From Cerioporus squamosus (lineage: Eukaryota; Basidiomycota; Agaricomycetes; Polyporales; Polyporaceae), in contig JABYQS010000014.1 of assembly GCA_022592435.1 (NCBI GenBank), positions 124,001-188,000 of the forward strand: DNA of 64,000 nucleotides, given 5' to 3'. Of the stretch, positions 33,699 to 43,786 are shown one piece after another. Numbering within the stretch: the first letter of the stretch is position 1; every line of letters begins with the position of its first letter. Position numbers and translations under genes: made by a program. The notes beneath the pieces were generated by a model. It was not told the origin of the DNA, ran no database searches, and saw nothing but the letters and a program-made list of their open reading frames with translations.

Positions 33699-34554
33699 AT
33701 GGGACACAACCGTCGCCGCAGTAACTCTTCGTCTTCATCATCCTCCTCCTCCTCTTCCGGGAGTGAGAAAAAGTGGAAGAAGGACAAAAAGGACAAGAAA
33801 GACAAGAAGGACAAGCACGGCGCCGCTCACGGCGTCCCTCTGCCTCGCACGGCATCCCATTTGCACACCAGCCTGTCCATGGCGGCATTGGCCACATGAT
33901 GCCCGCCCCTCCCATTCCCGGCGGACACCCCGTCTCCCGCGGACACTCTCCTGCTCCCCCAGGTTACACCCAGCCTCCTCCCTCCGGCTTCCGTGTGCCA
34001 CTGAGCCATGCTACACCTTTCCCGACCACTCAGGCGGGCCCGCCCGTCGCATACGATGCCGATGGGCACACTCCGGTCTTCATCGGTAGCGTCATCTTCG
34101 AGCGCTCAGTGCATCCGTGCAAGATCGTGCCGTCTTTCAACCCTCCGCCTCGTGTGGCGTATGGCGGGCGTGAGCTCGAGCAACAGGGGCGGTACGATCT
34201 CCTCCCGTTCGACCCGAACACTATGGAGTGGGTGCCGACGTCGCACGGCCAAGTCCCTCCCGGCCGCCGCCCAGTCGAAGGCGGGTATGAGGAGGATGGC
34301 GCGAAGCTCTACCATGCCATCGCTCACGTCAACGGCGTGAGAGTCCCTGGAAAGGCTGGTGCCCATCTTGTGAGTGACATCCGCAGACTTCTGAGGTGCA
34401 ACGATCTGATGTGGAACATCACAGCGTGGCGCGAGCTTGCCATTCGGCGGGCAGGAGCACACCGTCGAGCAGTACGAGCTCTTGTCAGTTTCACATCACA
34501 TCTACACAGGAGAGTGTTATGCTGATCCTCATATCCAGGTGCTGGCGCTACTGA
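33699..34554 (+). CDS. DM9-repeat (DUF3421) protein with Ser/Lys-rich N-terminus
   Basis: The exon model 33699-33833, 33872-34369, 34425-34483 and 34539-34554 gives 235 residues with all phases matching. The N-terminus has a run of about 11 Ser followed by KKDKKDKKDKKDK, then a Gly/Pro-rich stretch (residues 45-95). From about residue 100 a DM9 domain appears: PVFIGSVIFE, WVPTSHGQVPPGRRPVEGGYEEDG, KLYHAIAHVNGVRVPGKAG, and PFGGQEHTVEQYELL. DM9 proteins bind sugars, mannose in oyster CGL1, and respond to pathogens in insects; their role in fungi is unknown. The first intron would be only 38 nt with a weak GTCCCT donor, so a 1-nt indel is an alternative. The acceptor and downstream frame are sound. 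Confidence 0.78.
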
Positions 34555-34836
34555 ACGTCTCATTCCGTACGAATAACCAAGGTGTGCCCAGAACTCGCAA
34601 GCTCCGACTCTCTGTTCCTCGGACGTGATATCTGTGATTGTCTGTACTACTATGAGAACAACATGTATCGGATGTATCGGATCGCCACGAATGGATACTA
34701 TAAGGTTACAGCAGATCGAACAGGCCAGAGCCGACTATACCATACAAAGGGCTTATGACAAGTCCATACATCCATGAGATTACGGGAGTAAGTAGTGACC
34801 AGCGCAGCATATGCCCGGCCGATGAGGCAGTATGGG

Positions 34837-36909
34837 TTAGACAGCGCTCCCGGCCCAGACAGTTTCGCCGCGAGGCGTTGCGCAAGCAGAACATGCAAGA
34901 TGGGCTGGCTCGTTTTGCCTGAGACAAGTCGCGATCAGCACGGATGCGGATGGTCTAGAAACACCAATCCGCCTACAGTGTGCACACCCCACAGCTCCAG
35001 GGAGTTTCCGACGTCGATGTCGTCGCGAGTCTGTCTTCAACTCGAGGCGAAGACCGCAGAAGACCGTCTTGGTCCGACGGCGCACCGCCCAGCCGCTTAC
35101 CTGGGCCTGTCATCCCCAATGATTCCTTCTTCCTGCCCTTGATTTCGTCTTTCACGAGGTTTCCATAGGGTATCTTCTGTTGTTTCTTCGCGGAGGAGGC
35201 TCTCCTGGGGCTATCCCTCCCCGCGTCATCGGAAGTCACCGACGGCTGTTCCCGCTGTTTTCCTGTTCCTGTGGATAGGGTCATGGTAGACGAGCTTGCG
35301 GCGGTGCCTCCTTGCTGGAGCAATTGCATGTCACAGCCTTGAGGACCCTGCTCTTCGTCCGAAGACAGTTCTATCGTCCCTAGGTCTGGCGATCTGCGCG
35401 TTGATCGCTTCCGATGTGCATTTGAGCGGCTGGAACTCCCCGGAGGCGAAGCAGCTCTGGAGGAAGAAGCGATAGGAGGGAAGATGAAATCGGAGGAGTA
35501 GTCACGCTGCCACGCCTTCAAGCCATCCAGTTCCGACTTGTCAGCTGAATCTAGCATGGTATGCCGACGGTCCTGGTCTGTCTCGGGGACATCTCGTACT
35601 CCGAGCCCTCGTCGGACTCGTCGGATTCATCCTTGGGTGCAGTATCTGCGTCACCACCAGCTAGGACACAGGGTCAGACGGGCGCACGCGTTGGTCTCGT
35701 AGTATCCGCATCCACGCACCTTTGCCCTGAAGTGCCAACAGGCGCCGTTCTGCAGCAAGTGCGCGTTCCTCCCTTGCTCTCTTGCTGTACGTATCAGTCA
35801 GCGGACTTCATAACAACTCTTCAATATAACGCTGACCTGCCGGCCTTCTTCCGAAAACCTGTGCCAGCTTTCTTCTGCTCCTCGTCTTCAGCGTCCTCGT
35901 TGAGGGCCCTACCACTGCCCTGGAACAGTCCTTTGGCGGTGACGCGAGAGCCAGCTTTGCGCTTCTTGGCTGTCTGAGCGCCGGTATGGTTCGATGGACC
36001 AGCTTGTCTTCCAGTCCTACGCCGTCTGACAGCAGTTGGTCGGGTGCGTGTTTGCGCCCCACCACACTGAGGCCGACGTCAAACAACCATAAACTGTTCG
36101 TGCAAGGTGCATCACGCACCATATACTCCGGTAGGTCGCCAGCTTCCAGTCCTTGGCCACTCATACGGGCGGAATCCGCAAGGCGGATGCCCGATGACCA
36201 GTAACCTACGTGACAAGCGAGGGGGTTAGATATATACTAGGAGTTTTGCATAGACCTCACCATCTCCGTAATAGCCTTTACCTTGGAGGTCTCTCACGTC
36301 GTTCCGAAGTTTCGTCCATAATGCCTGGAACGCCGGACCGTGGTTCATGTGCTATTTGCAAGGGGACATTGGTGGGGTAGCTGAGCGGTACATGTGGATT
36401 CCTCACCTTGATGTGAGCTAGCTGGGACGACTTGGATGTAAGCTTCGGGGGCTATAACCTGCATCAACGTACGCACCTCGTGACAGAGAGTACTCAGCAG
36501 CCAAGAGGTGGGCAGGAAATTTCCCCCCGCCCCGCGCAAAACTAACTCTGAGAGTATATGTAAGAGACACGATGCCTAGACAAGGCGACAACATTACACA
36601 GGGATGCACTCTTACCTATGGTCTCGCCATTGTTCCAGTTGCGCCCGGCGAAGACTTGGTTGTGCTCGTACTGCCCTCACATCTCTCGGCGACTCCTTCC
36701 CACAGAGCTGGCGTGTAACCACTCACCTCTTCGAAACTGTTGACCGTGAACCCCTGCGCCTTCATGATAGGGCGGACTTGTGCGGCCAATGCGCGAAGCA
36801 GCTGCCTAGCCTCTTCCTCCGCCGCTGGATCCGCCATTTGCAACGGCGTAATGAAGTTGATGTGGGGGTTGGGGTTCGCTTCGCGCTCGTTGAGCCTGAC
36901 ATGGACCAT
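34837..36909 (-). CDS. WLM-domain metalloprotease (Wss1-like DNA-protein crosslink protease)
   Basis: ATG 36909 opens MVHVRLNEREANPNPHINFI, followed by a helix (EEARQLLRALAAQVRPIMKAQGFTV) and NQVFAGRNWNNGETI. Splicing over the intron near 36.4 kb joins LLSTLCHE to LAHIKHMNHGPAFQALW, which recreates the zinc-protease motif HELAHIKHMNH. A basic low-complexity middle part follows (KKRKAGSRVTAKG), then GTIELSSDEEQ, a SUMO-interacting-like motif. The C-terminal RanBP2-type finger WSCGVCTLQNEPAHLACSAC is completed across the last intron. WLM proteases of the Wss1/SPRTN group cleave proteins crosslinked to DNA and use SIMs to find SUMOylated targets. It converges on the DM9 gene and shares a 0.25-kb divergent promoter with PFK. 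Confidence 0.87.
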
Positions 36910-37160
36910 CTTGGAGAGTGTACTGCAGGTTATCGCGCCGGCCGGGGTGGCTGGTGGAGGCAAAGTGGCTGGATCGCGACGCGCTTCGTCGCGTCGCGCG
37001 CGCGTCTCCAGTACTTCTCAGATTGGCAGGCCAAGATCTGCTCGAGGCTCAAGTCCTCGGCCCACACTCCCTCTTTCTCCTGCGCTCATCATCGAACGAT
37101 CTCGCCCAGTTTATATCTACCCAGAATTACTCTTGCGTCTCCTCGACGCCTACTCTCACC
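36910..37160. promoter_or_regulatory. Shared divergent promoter of the WLM protease and PFK genes
   Basis: Only 251 bp separate the two start codons. TTTATATCTACC at about 37110-37121 (plus) is a candidate TATA box for PFK, 40-50 bp before its ATG. Confidence 0.5.
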
Positions 37161-40100
37161 ATGTCGAACGGCAAGAAGATGAAGCTCGCGGTCCTGACGT
37201 CGGGAGGAGACAGTGCGGGGATGAACGCAGTGGTGCGCGCGGTCGTGAAGACAGCAATCATAAAGTGCGTCTGTGTTGCGGCTGTTTCGTTAATTGGTGA
37301 ATGCTGATGCATATGTGCTCGCAGGGGGTGTGACGCGTGGATCGTCCGTGAGGGGTACGAGGGGCTCGTGCGCGGTAATACCGAAGGCCATCGCCACACC
37401 AGCACCGAGGGCCATCGGACCAGCGTTGCGGAGAAGGGCCTCACAAGCCCTCGAGTGAGGGGAATAGAGGCGCAGGAAGCGGAGAGTTTTGTCCACAACC
37501 TCCGCTACGGCGATGGAGAGCTCCTGAAGGACGGGACGGGCGACCATCCTGGCGGCAGGACCCTCAAGGGTCGTTATATTGTCCGCGTCGGCTGGGACGA
37601 TGTGCGCGGGTGGTTCTCCGAAGTAAGTTCTTCCTCACATCTCTTCGACGCGACTAGGTTGACTGAAGACAGTACGGCTCGTAGGGTGGCACGCTGATTG
37701 GCACCGCACGCTCTGTCGCGTTCCGCACTCGCGAAGGCCGTCTCACCGCGGCACACAACCTCGTGAAGGAAGGCATCGATGCGCTCGTGGTCTGCGGCGG
37801 AGACGGGTCGCTCACGGGCGCAGATGTCTTCCGCGCAGAGTGGCCCGGGCTCGTGAACGAGCTCCGCAACGAGGGGAAGATCACCGACGAGCAGGCGACG
37901 AAGCACGCGCACCTCAAGATCGTTGGTCTCGTCGGCTCGATTGACAACGATATGTCCATGACGGACCTCACGATTGGGGCGCCCACTGCGCTGCACCGGA
38001 TCTGCGAGTCCATCGACAACATCAACTCCACCGCGTACTCGCACTCGCGGGCGTTCGTGCTCGAAGTCATGGGCCGGCACTGCGGTTGGCTTGCGCTCAT
38101 GGCAGGCGTCAGGTATGGGATTGAAGTTGGTACTGTAAGGTGGATGCGGCTAACAAGGATCGGCCAGTTGCGGCGCAGACTTCATATTCATCCCCGAGAA
38201 CCCTCCGGATGCGGACAACTGGGCGGATGAGATGTGTACGATGATCCAAAGCGTACGTCACATCCTGACACCTCACGCTATGTGCTGATACTTGTGCAGC
38301 ATCGTGACATAGGCAAGCGCAAGACGATTGTCATTGTGGCGGAGGGAGCGTTGGATTCCAAACTGCAGCCGATCCACGCAGAGAAGGTCAAGGACATCCT
38401 CTCAGAACGCCTTGGCTTGGACACTCGTGTCACTACTCTGGGCCACACTCAACGCGGCGGTAGGCCTTGCGCGTTCGATCGTATCTTGGTACGTCTTTGG
38501 GGTTTACTAGGAAGGGTTGTAGCTCATGTCTGAGCGCCGCTATGATAGCCCACGTTACAGGGCATCGAAGCTGTCGAGGCCCTGCTTGACGCGACTCCAG
38601 ACACGCCCTCATACATGATAGGAGTCCGGGAGAACAAGATCACCCGTGTGCCTTTGATGGATGCGGTCAAGATGGTATGCCTGCCACATCGCATTTTATG
38701 TCTATTGATCTAACAACCTGTATCTCGATCCGATATGCGGTAGACCCGGGAGGTTGGGCAGGCGATCTCGGAAAAGAACTTCGAGAAGGCCATGTCTCTG
38801 CGCGACCCCGAGTTCCGCGAGAGTCTGCAGGGCTTCTTCGCGACATCGAGGCTCGAGAGCGAGCCGAAGCTCCCGCATCACCTCGTGAGTTGTGTCAGCG
38901 GAAGTGATGAGACTGCTTGCTAACCCTCTACTTCAGCGGATGCGCGTCGCGATCATGCAGTAAGTTCAGTTATGGCATCATTTTGGCGTGCAATTGACGA
39001 GAGTCGAAGCGTCGGTGCTCCTGCGGGTGGTATGAACGCTGCAACGCGGGCCATAGTACGCTACTGCATCCGCCAAGGGCACAAGCCATTCGCCATCCAC
39101 AACGGCTTCGTGGGTCTGCTCGACGACAACGTGCACCAGCTCTCCTGGCTGGGCGTCGACAACTGGACGACGCGCGGCGGGTCCGAGCTCGGCACGAATC
39201 GCAAGCTGCCCGACATTGACCTGGGCGCGGTCGCGGCCAAGTTCCAGCAGTACAACTTCCACGCATTGATCATGATCGGCGGTTTCGAGGCGTTCAGCTC
39301 GCTCCAGATCCTGGAGCAAGGAAGGAAGTTCTACCCTGCGTTCAACATCCCTATGGTGCATTTGCCGGCGACGATCTCGAACAACGTTCCGATGACGGAG
39401 TTCAGTTTGGGCAGCGACACGAGTTTGAATGCTCTCGTAGATGCGTGCGATGCGATCAAGCAAAGTGCGTCTGCGAGCCGGAATCGGGTGTTCGTCGTCG
39501 AGACCCAGGGTGGCAAGTGCGGATACATCGCTACGATGGGTGCTCTGGCTGTGAGTTTTGCTTGGGCCGGAGAATGCTGCGTCATGCTAACGAGTCGGTT
39601 GGCAGACCGGTGCTTGCATCGTGTACACGCCAGAGCGCGGGATCGACCTGGACATGCTCCGGAACGACGTCAAGTACCTCAAGCGGAGATATGGGTTAGA
39701 CGCGAAGGGCAAGAGTGAAGGTCGCCTCGTCCTCAGGTCAGTGCCCTTCTGAACGGTGTTTCAACTGATCACGCTGATCTGTCTCAGGAGCGAGGAGTCT
39801 TCCGGTGTGTACACGACAGAAGTGATCACGAAGATGTTCAAGGAGGAAGGGGGCTCGCTGTTCGACTCTCGCTCGGCCTCGCTCGGGCACACGCTGCAAG
39901 GCGGCATTCCCTCACCCACGGACCGCACGCGTGCAGTGCGGCTCTCGCTCAAGTGCATGAGCTTCGTCGAGAAGCATCACGAGCAGCTGCTCAAGCAGCA
40001 GTCCCGCTCGAAGCAGGCGCCGCCAGAAAGCGCTGCGATTATCACGGTCCAGGGCACGTCCGTGGAGTGGGTGCCCGTGCAGGACATGGTCGAGCATGCG

Positions 40101-40220
40101 GACATGAAGAACCGGAGAGGCAAGAAGGCGTGGTGGGACGGCTACCGGGAGCTTGTCGAGGCACTTGTCGCGCGCCCGCAGATCCTGGCGAAGGGAAGGC
40201 AGGAACCCCCTGCACAATGA
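37161..40220 (+). CDS. 6-phosphofructokinase, eukaryotic two-domain form
   Basis: ATG 37161 opens [29 protein letters not shown]. The N-half carries the key motifs: [49 protein letters not shown] with the catalytic Asp, [11 protein letters not shown] and [10 protein letters not shown]. The C-half (from about 38970) repeats the fold in degenerate form: [48 protein letters not shown] [14 protein letters not shown]. It serves as the regulatory half that binds fructose 2,6-bisphosphate. The chain is about 800 residues in roughly ten exons, ending QEPPAQ. It phosphorylates fructose 6-phosphate to the 1,6-bisphosphate, the committed step of glycolysis, in the cytosol. The linker after GLVRGN holds an imperfect EGHR repeat. 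Confidence 0.95.
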
Positions 40221-40538
40221 TTGGGCATAGGAGGCTTAGAGAAAGGAATAGTAGAAACCGTAGACTGTACAACTAGCTACTGTATCCGCGATCTCTTGTT
40301 GTTTTGGGTCACTCCTTGTGCTTCGGTGGCTGGCAGACATAAAGGCGATCCCACTTTCCCTTGGCGAGAGTCGAAGACCATGCGGGGCGCGCCGGGAGAT
40401 GCCGGGCGGAGCTTGAAGGGATGTTCGCAGGGGGCGTGGGGAAGGGAGCGTGTTTGCGTCTTGCCACAACGCGGTCTGCGAGATCGCGCCTCGGACTCGC
40501 CCCCTTCGCTTGGCTTCCCCTCGCGCTCGTCACTCGCG

Positions 40539-41990
40539 ATGCCCGCTGCTGCTAAACACTTCGCGGTCCCCAAGCCGGGCATCCCGCGCCCGCCTCTGCC
40601 CACAGAAGTCAACCCACACATCAGAGCCAGTCCGTCTCTTCTTCATTTCGACGCCGCGGTCCGAGAACTCACCCCCTTCGACAGTGGACACGACCAAACC
40701 GCCTCCAGTCAAGTTCCAGGAGATCATCAGGGACGGGGTCTCAACTGTCGTACGTTTATCGCGCTCCTTCTCGCGCGCATACCTAACGAGACGATCCAGG
40801 TCGGTCGCGTCAAAATCCCCACTGTGCGTACCCATACCCCTTTATCGCGTCTGTCGCGCGTCGTCGACGTCAGAGACTAACCTGCCCACAGCCTGGAGGC
40901 GGCCACGCTTTCATCTTGCGCAGACTCGACACTGGCGCGATCTCCGTAACCACCATGTTCCGCGCCGCATTCCCTACCGCGAGCGAGGAGGCAGAGAAGG
41001 GCGAGGTGAACTGGATCAAGCTCAGCTTCGACACCTCTGGAGCGAACAAGTCGGGCAAGGCACGCTTCGCCGGCCACTGGGTCACCCCTGATGTCGCGCT
41101 TTATCTTGCTGAGGGATACCACCTTGGCTTCATCATCCCGTCCCTCGCAAGCGCGGTCCCCGACCCGAACACCACCTTCCGTCGCTCGAAGAACCAGCAA
41201 CCAACCCCCACTGCCTCCCCAGCAGCCGAACCCGGCCCTGCACCCGCCAAGCGTCGCCGCGAGGCATCCCCCGCAGCCCCTGTCCCGGCACCTGTCGCCG
41301 CCGCCGCACCTCCACCAGCTCCAGTGGACACCCCCGTCTCACCACCTCCATCCCGCAAAGCAACTTCCCCTACTCCTCGCAGGTCTGCACGCCTCCGCAG
41401 TCCCCCTGCAGCGTCGCTGCCCACTCAGCCACTCGTAGCGCCATCGGCCACACCTAAGACGCCCCGTTCTCGACGGGCCGCTCGCGAGGAGATGCCCACA
41501 CCTGCCGGCTCAGATGAGACGGCGGTGGACGACGATGCTGAGGCGGCGAAGATTGCGGAGCCGAAGATGCATGAAGATATCCAAGAACAGAAGGAATTGA
41601 TTGCGAAGCTGAAAGCGGATCGTGCTGCAGCCAAGACACGTCAAGACGTGGGTAAATCTGCATCCATCGAGACCGAGACGACGCTGGTGGAGACGGAGGA
41701 GGCTACCGGGACCAAGCGTGCTCGGGAGGAGGAGAAGCCGGAGTACAGCTTCAACTTCAAAGAGCCCGGAGAGGAGGAGGTTGGGGAGCGTGCGGTTGTC
41801 ACCAACAGCAGGGTGCGCCTACTTTCACAACTCCCGCCTGAGCGAAAGTCCCTGGCGTGGGGTGCATTGGCGTTTGCTGCAGGCCTTGGCGCTGTGTGAG
41901 TACTTCTACTATGATGCGATTAGTTTGTTCACTAACTAGACTTCATTATGCAGGACCTTCTTGCCAAACCTCCAGGGCATACTCTTCTGA
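40539..41990 (+). CDS. Bqt4-like inner nuclear membrane protein (KilA-N/APSES fold, C-terminal TM)
   Basis: Five exons (40539-40629, 40685-40749, 40800-40823, 40892-41895, 41954-41990) give 406 residues with matching phases. The N-terminus MPAAAKHFAVPKPGIPRPPLP leads to PPPVKFQEIIRDGVSTVVGRVKIPT and then GGHAFILRRLDTGAISVTTMFRAAFPTASEEAE, a KilA-N/APSES-related domain. HWVTPDVALYLAEGY completes the domain. The middle is Pro/Ala-rich with an RRSARLR basic patch, followed by a charged helix. The last 25 residues (LAWGALAFAAGLGAVTFLPNLQ) form a tail anchor. This is the layout of fission-yeast Bqt4, which tethers telomeres to the nuclear envelope. The tail anchor and missing activation region argue against an APSES transcription factor. 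Confidence 0.83.
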
Positions 41991-43786
41991 TCTATCGGAA
42001 ACGTAGTGGCATCGCATCGTCTCGTTGTCTCCGCACGTACGATAGCATATAGGTACGTCACCTTGGGACCACTGGTCGAACACCTACCAGCAGACGTGTG
42101 ACTGTATTATCTTCTTTCACCCTCCCTTACTCCCTCCTCACACTCCGCCTGTTCTCGACGCGCTGGCTGTCTGCCTCTGCTTCCCGCGACACACTGTTAC
42201 AATATCTCCCGTATTCTCTTCCTCGAGTTGTCTTGACGTCGTTTCGGATTGCTTTGCCTTATATCGCTATATCCTCACGTCGCCGCCGTCTCTCTCTCTA
42301 TCTCTATATTTGCCGCCTGTGTGTTACATATGTAGTTTGTCTCCCATGAATCGTCCTTAATCGTTCGCCTAGTGCTTGATCGGCCCGCCCGAACGCGATA
42401 TGATTGCCCAGGTTCCAGCGCTGGGAAATACGTACCCTTCCGTCGTACGGCATCAGGAACCCTCTTGCGGACCCGACAGCAAGATAGCAGGTCGAGCCAG
42501 CGGAAGAGGGAAGAGGAGGCTATAAACAGGTACGGGCTCCCGACGATAGCTCGGTACCGAGTGCTAGCGTTTCTCATCGATGGCCGGAGGCACGGAGAGT
42601 AGCGTACGTCCTGCTCGCGCTCTTGGAAGCTTGTCATTCGCTGATAAAGCCACGACAGGATTGGCAGAAAATGTCTGCGGGACACATTGTATAGATTCCT
42701 CTACACGTCTACGGTCAGTGCAGCAGAAAGTCAGCTGCTGAGCGTACACCCCGAACATATGACTTCCGCTGCGACGTGCGTGTGCAAGTGCCCGACGTCT
42801 CGGTACCGCATTCCACAGGCGGCCCTATGCTTCCTGCCCGCAGAGTCGGTGTGAGTGCGCCAGGCATATTGTTAACTCGCGTTACCGGAAGTGCTGATAT
42901 TGCATCGAACCGGAGAGTAGGTTCGCGCTACGTAAGGCCTCGGACGCGTCGCCGGATTGCCTTGCCAGGATGTCCTCCTAGGGTCTGCTCTGCATTCGGA
43001 CGTCTGAGATGCATGAGAAGTGGTTATTCTTGCAGGACCGAGAGGACATAAGCTTACCTTGGCGGCTCTGCAGCATGAGAGTGGATGAGCAGGGTGCTAG
43101 CCCACGTGCAAACTTGAGGTGCGTCTCCGTCGCCCGCTCCCTATAGCCAAATTGGACACGACGTCGGAGCGGTTGCCATGCACCGTCCTTCGTCTCCCAC
43201 TCCGCGCAGCTGCTATACTGGTGTTTCATCATGATCATCTACTACTCACGAGAGTTTGCAGACCGTCACTGTGCACTGCCGAGGATCTGCCTGCATGTCT
43301 TAACGCGCCTTCCCCAGGCACGCCAAGATTATATCCTTCTAGCGTGGGTCCGTCCTGTTCCCTCCATTCGAGAAATTCAGTCTCTGTGGAAGCATTCCCT
43401 CCGCGGGCCACCGTGTTCACTGCGGAGTTTCTACCCGTTAAGCGCGCTATATGTCGCCTGCTTCATCTTCCCACAGGTCGAAGAATAGGAGACTTTTGCA
43501 TTACGTGGGACGCACTCGGCTTGGACGTGCACATCGGCGCGTCTCAGCGACGTCCACGTTCCGTGTCCGTGGGTGTGGGCGTAGGTCTGCATAGAGGGAT
43601 GGAGAGATGGATATATCTCGTGCGCGGAGGGGCGACCCTTGGTACGCTCTCTCTCTCTCCCTGGTCTCGTATCTTCCTCTCTCTGATCGCCCGTACAGCT
43701 TTGCCCGGTTCGGATTCTGCGCAGCGACGCAAGTTCGCGTAGGTTAGCCACCCTGGTTCGGAACAAGAGACCCACAGGCCACCCAT
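41991..43786. other. Intergenic, pyrimidine-rich tract, no firm gene
   Basis: 42110-42345 is strongly pyrimidine-rich with TCTCTCTCTATCTCTATAT near 42290-42310. A 207-codon plus frame at 43119-43742 has no domain signature and is probably chance. The right end should hold the promoter of the DUF6534-type gene. Confidence 0.4.

Noticed and set aside
42110..42345. Pyrimidine-rich tract as a possible CRISPR or tandem array
   Set aside because: No regular repeat unit; only short TC/TA runs as in fungal 3' and promoter regions.
43119..43742. 207-codon plus-strand open frame
   Set aside because: Pro/Arg/Ser-rich without domain signature; it overlaps other long frames and ends just before a well-supported gene start.
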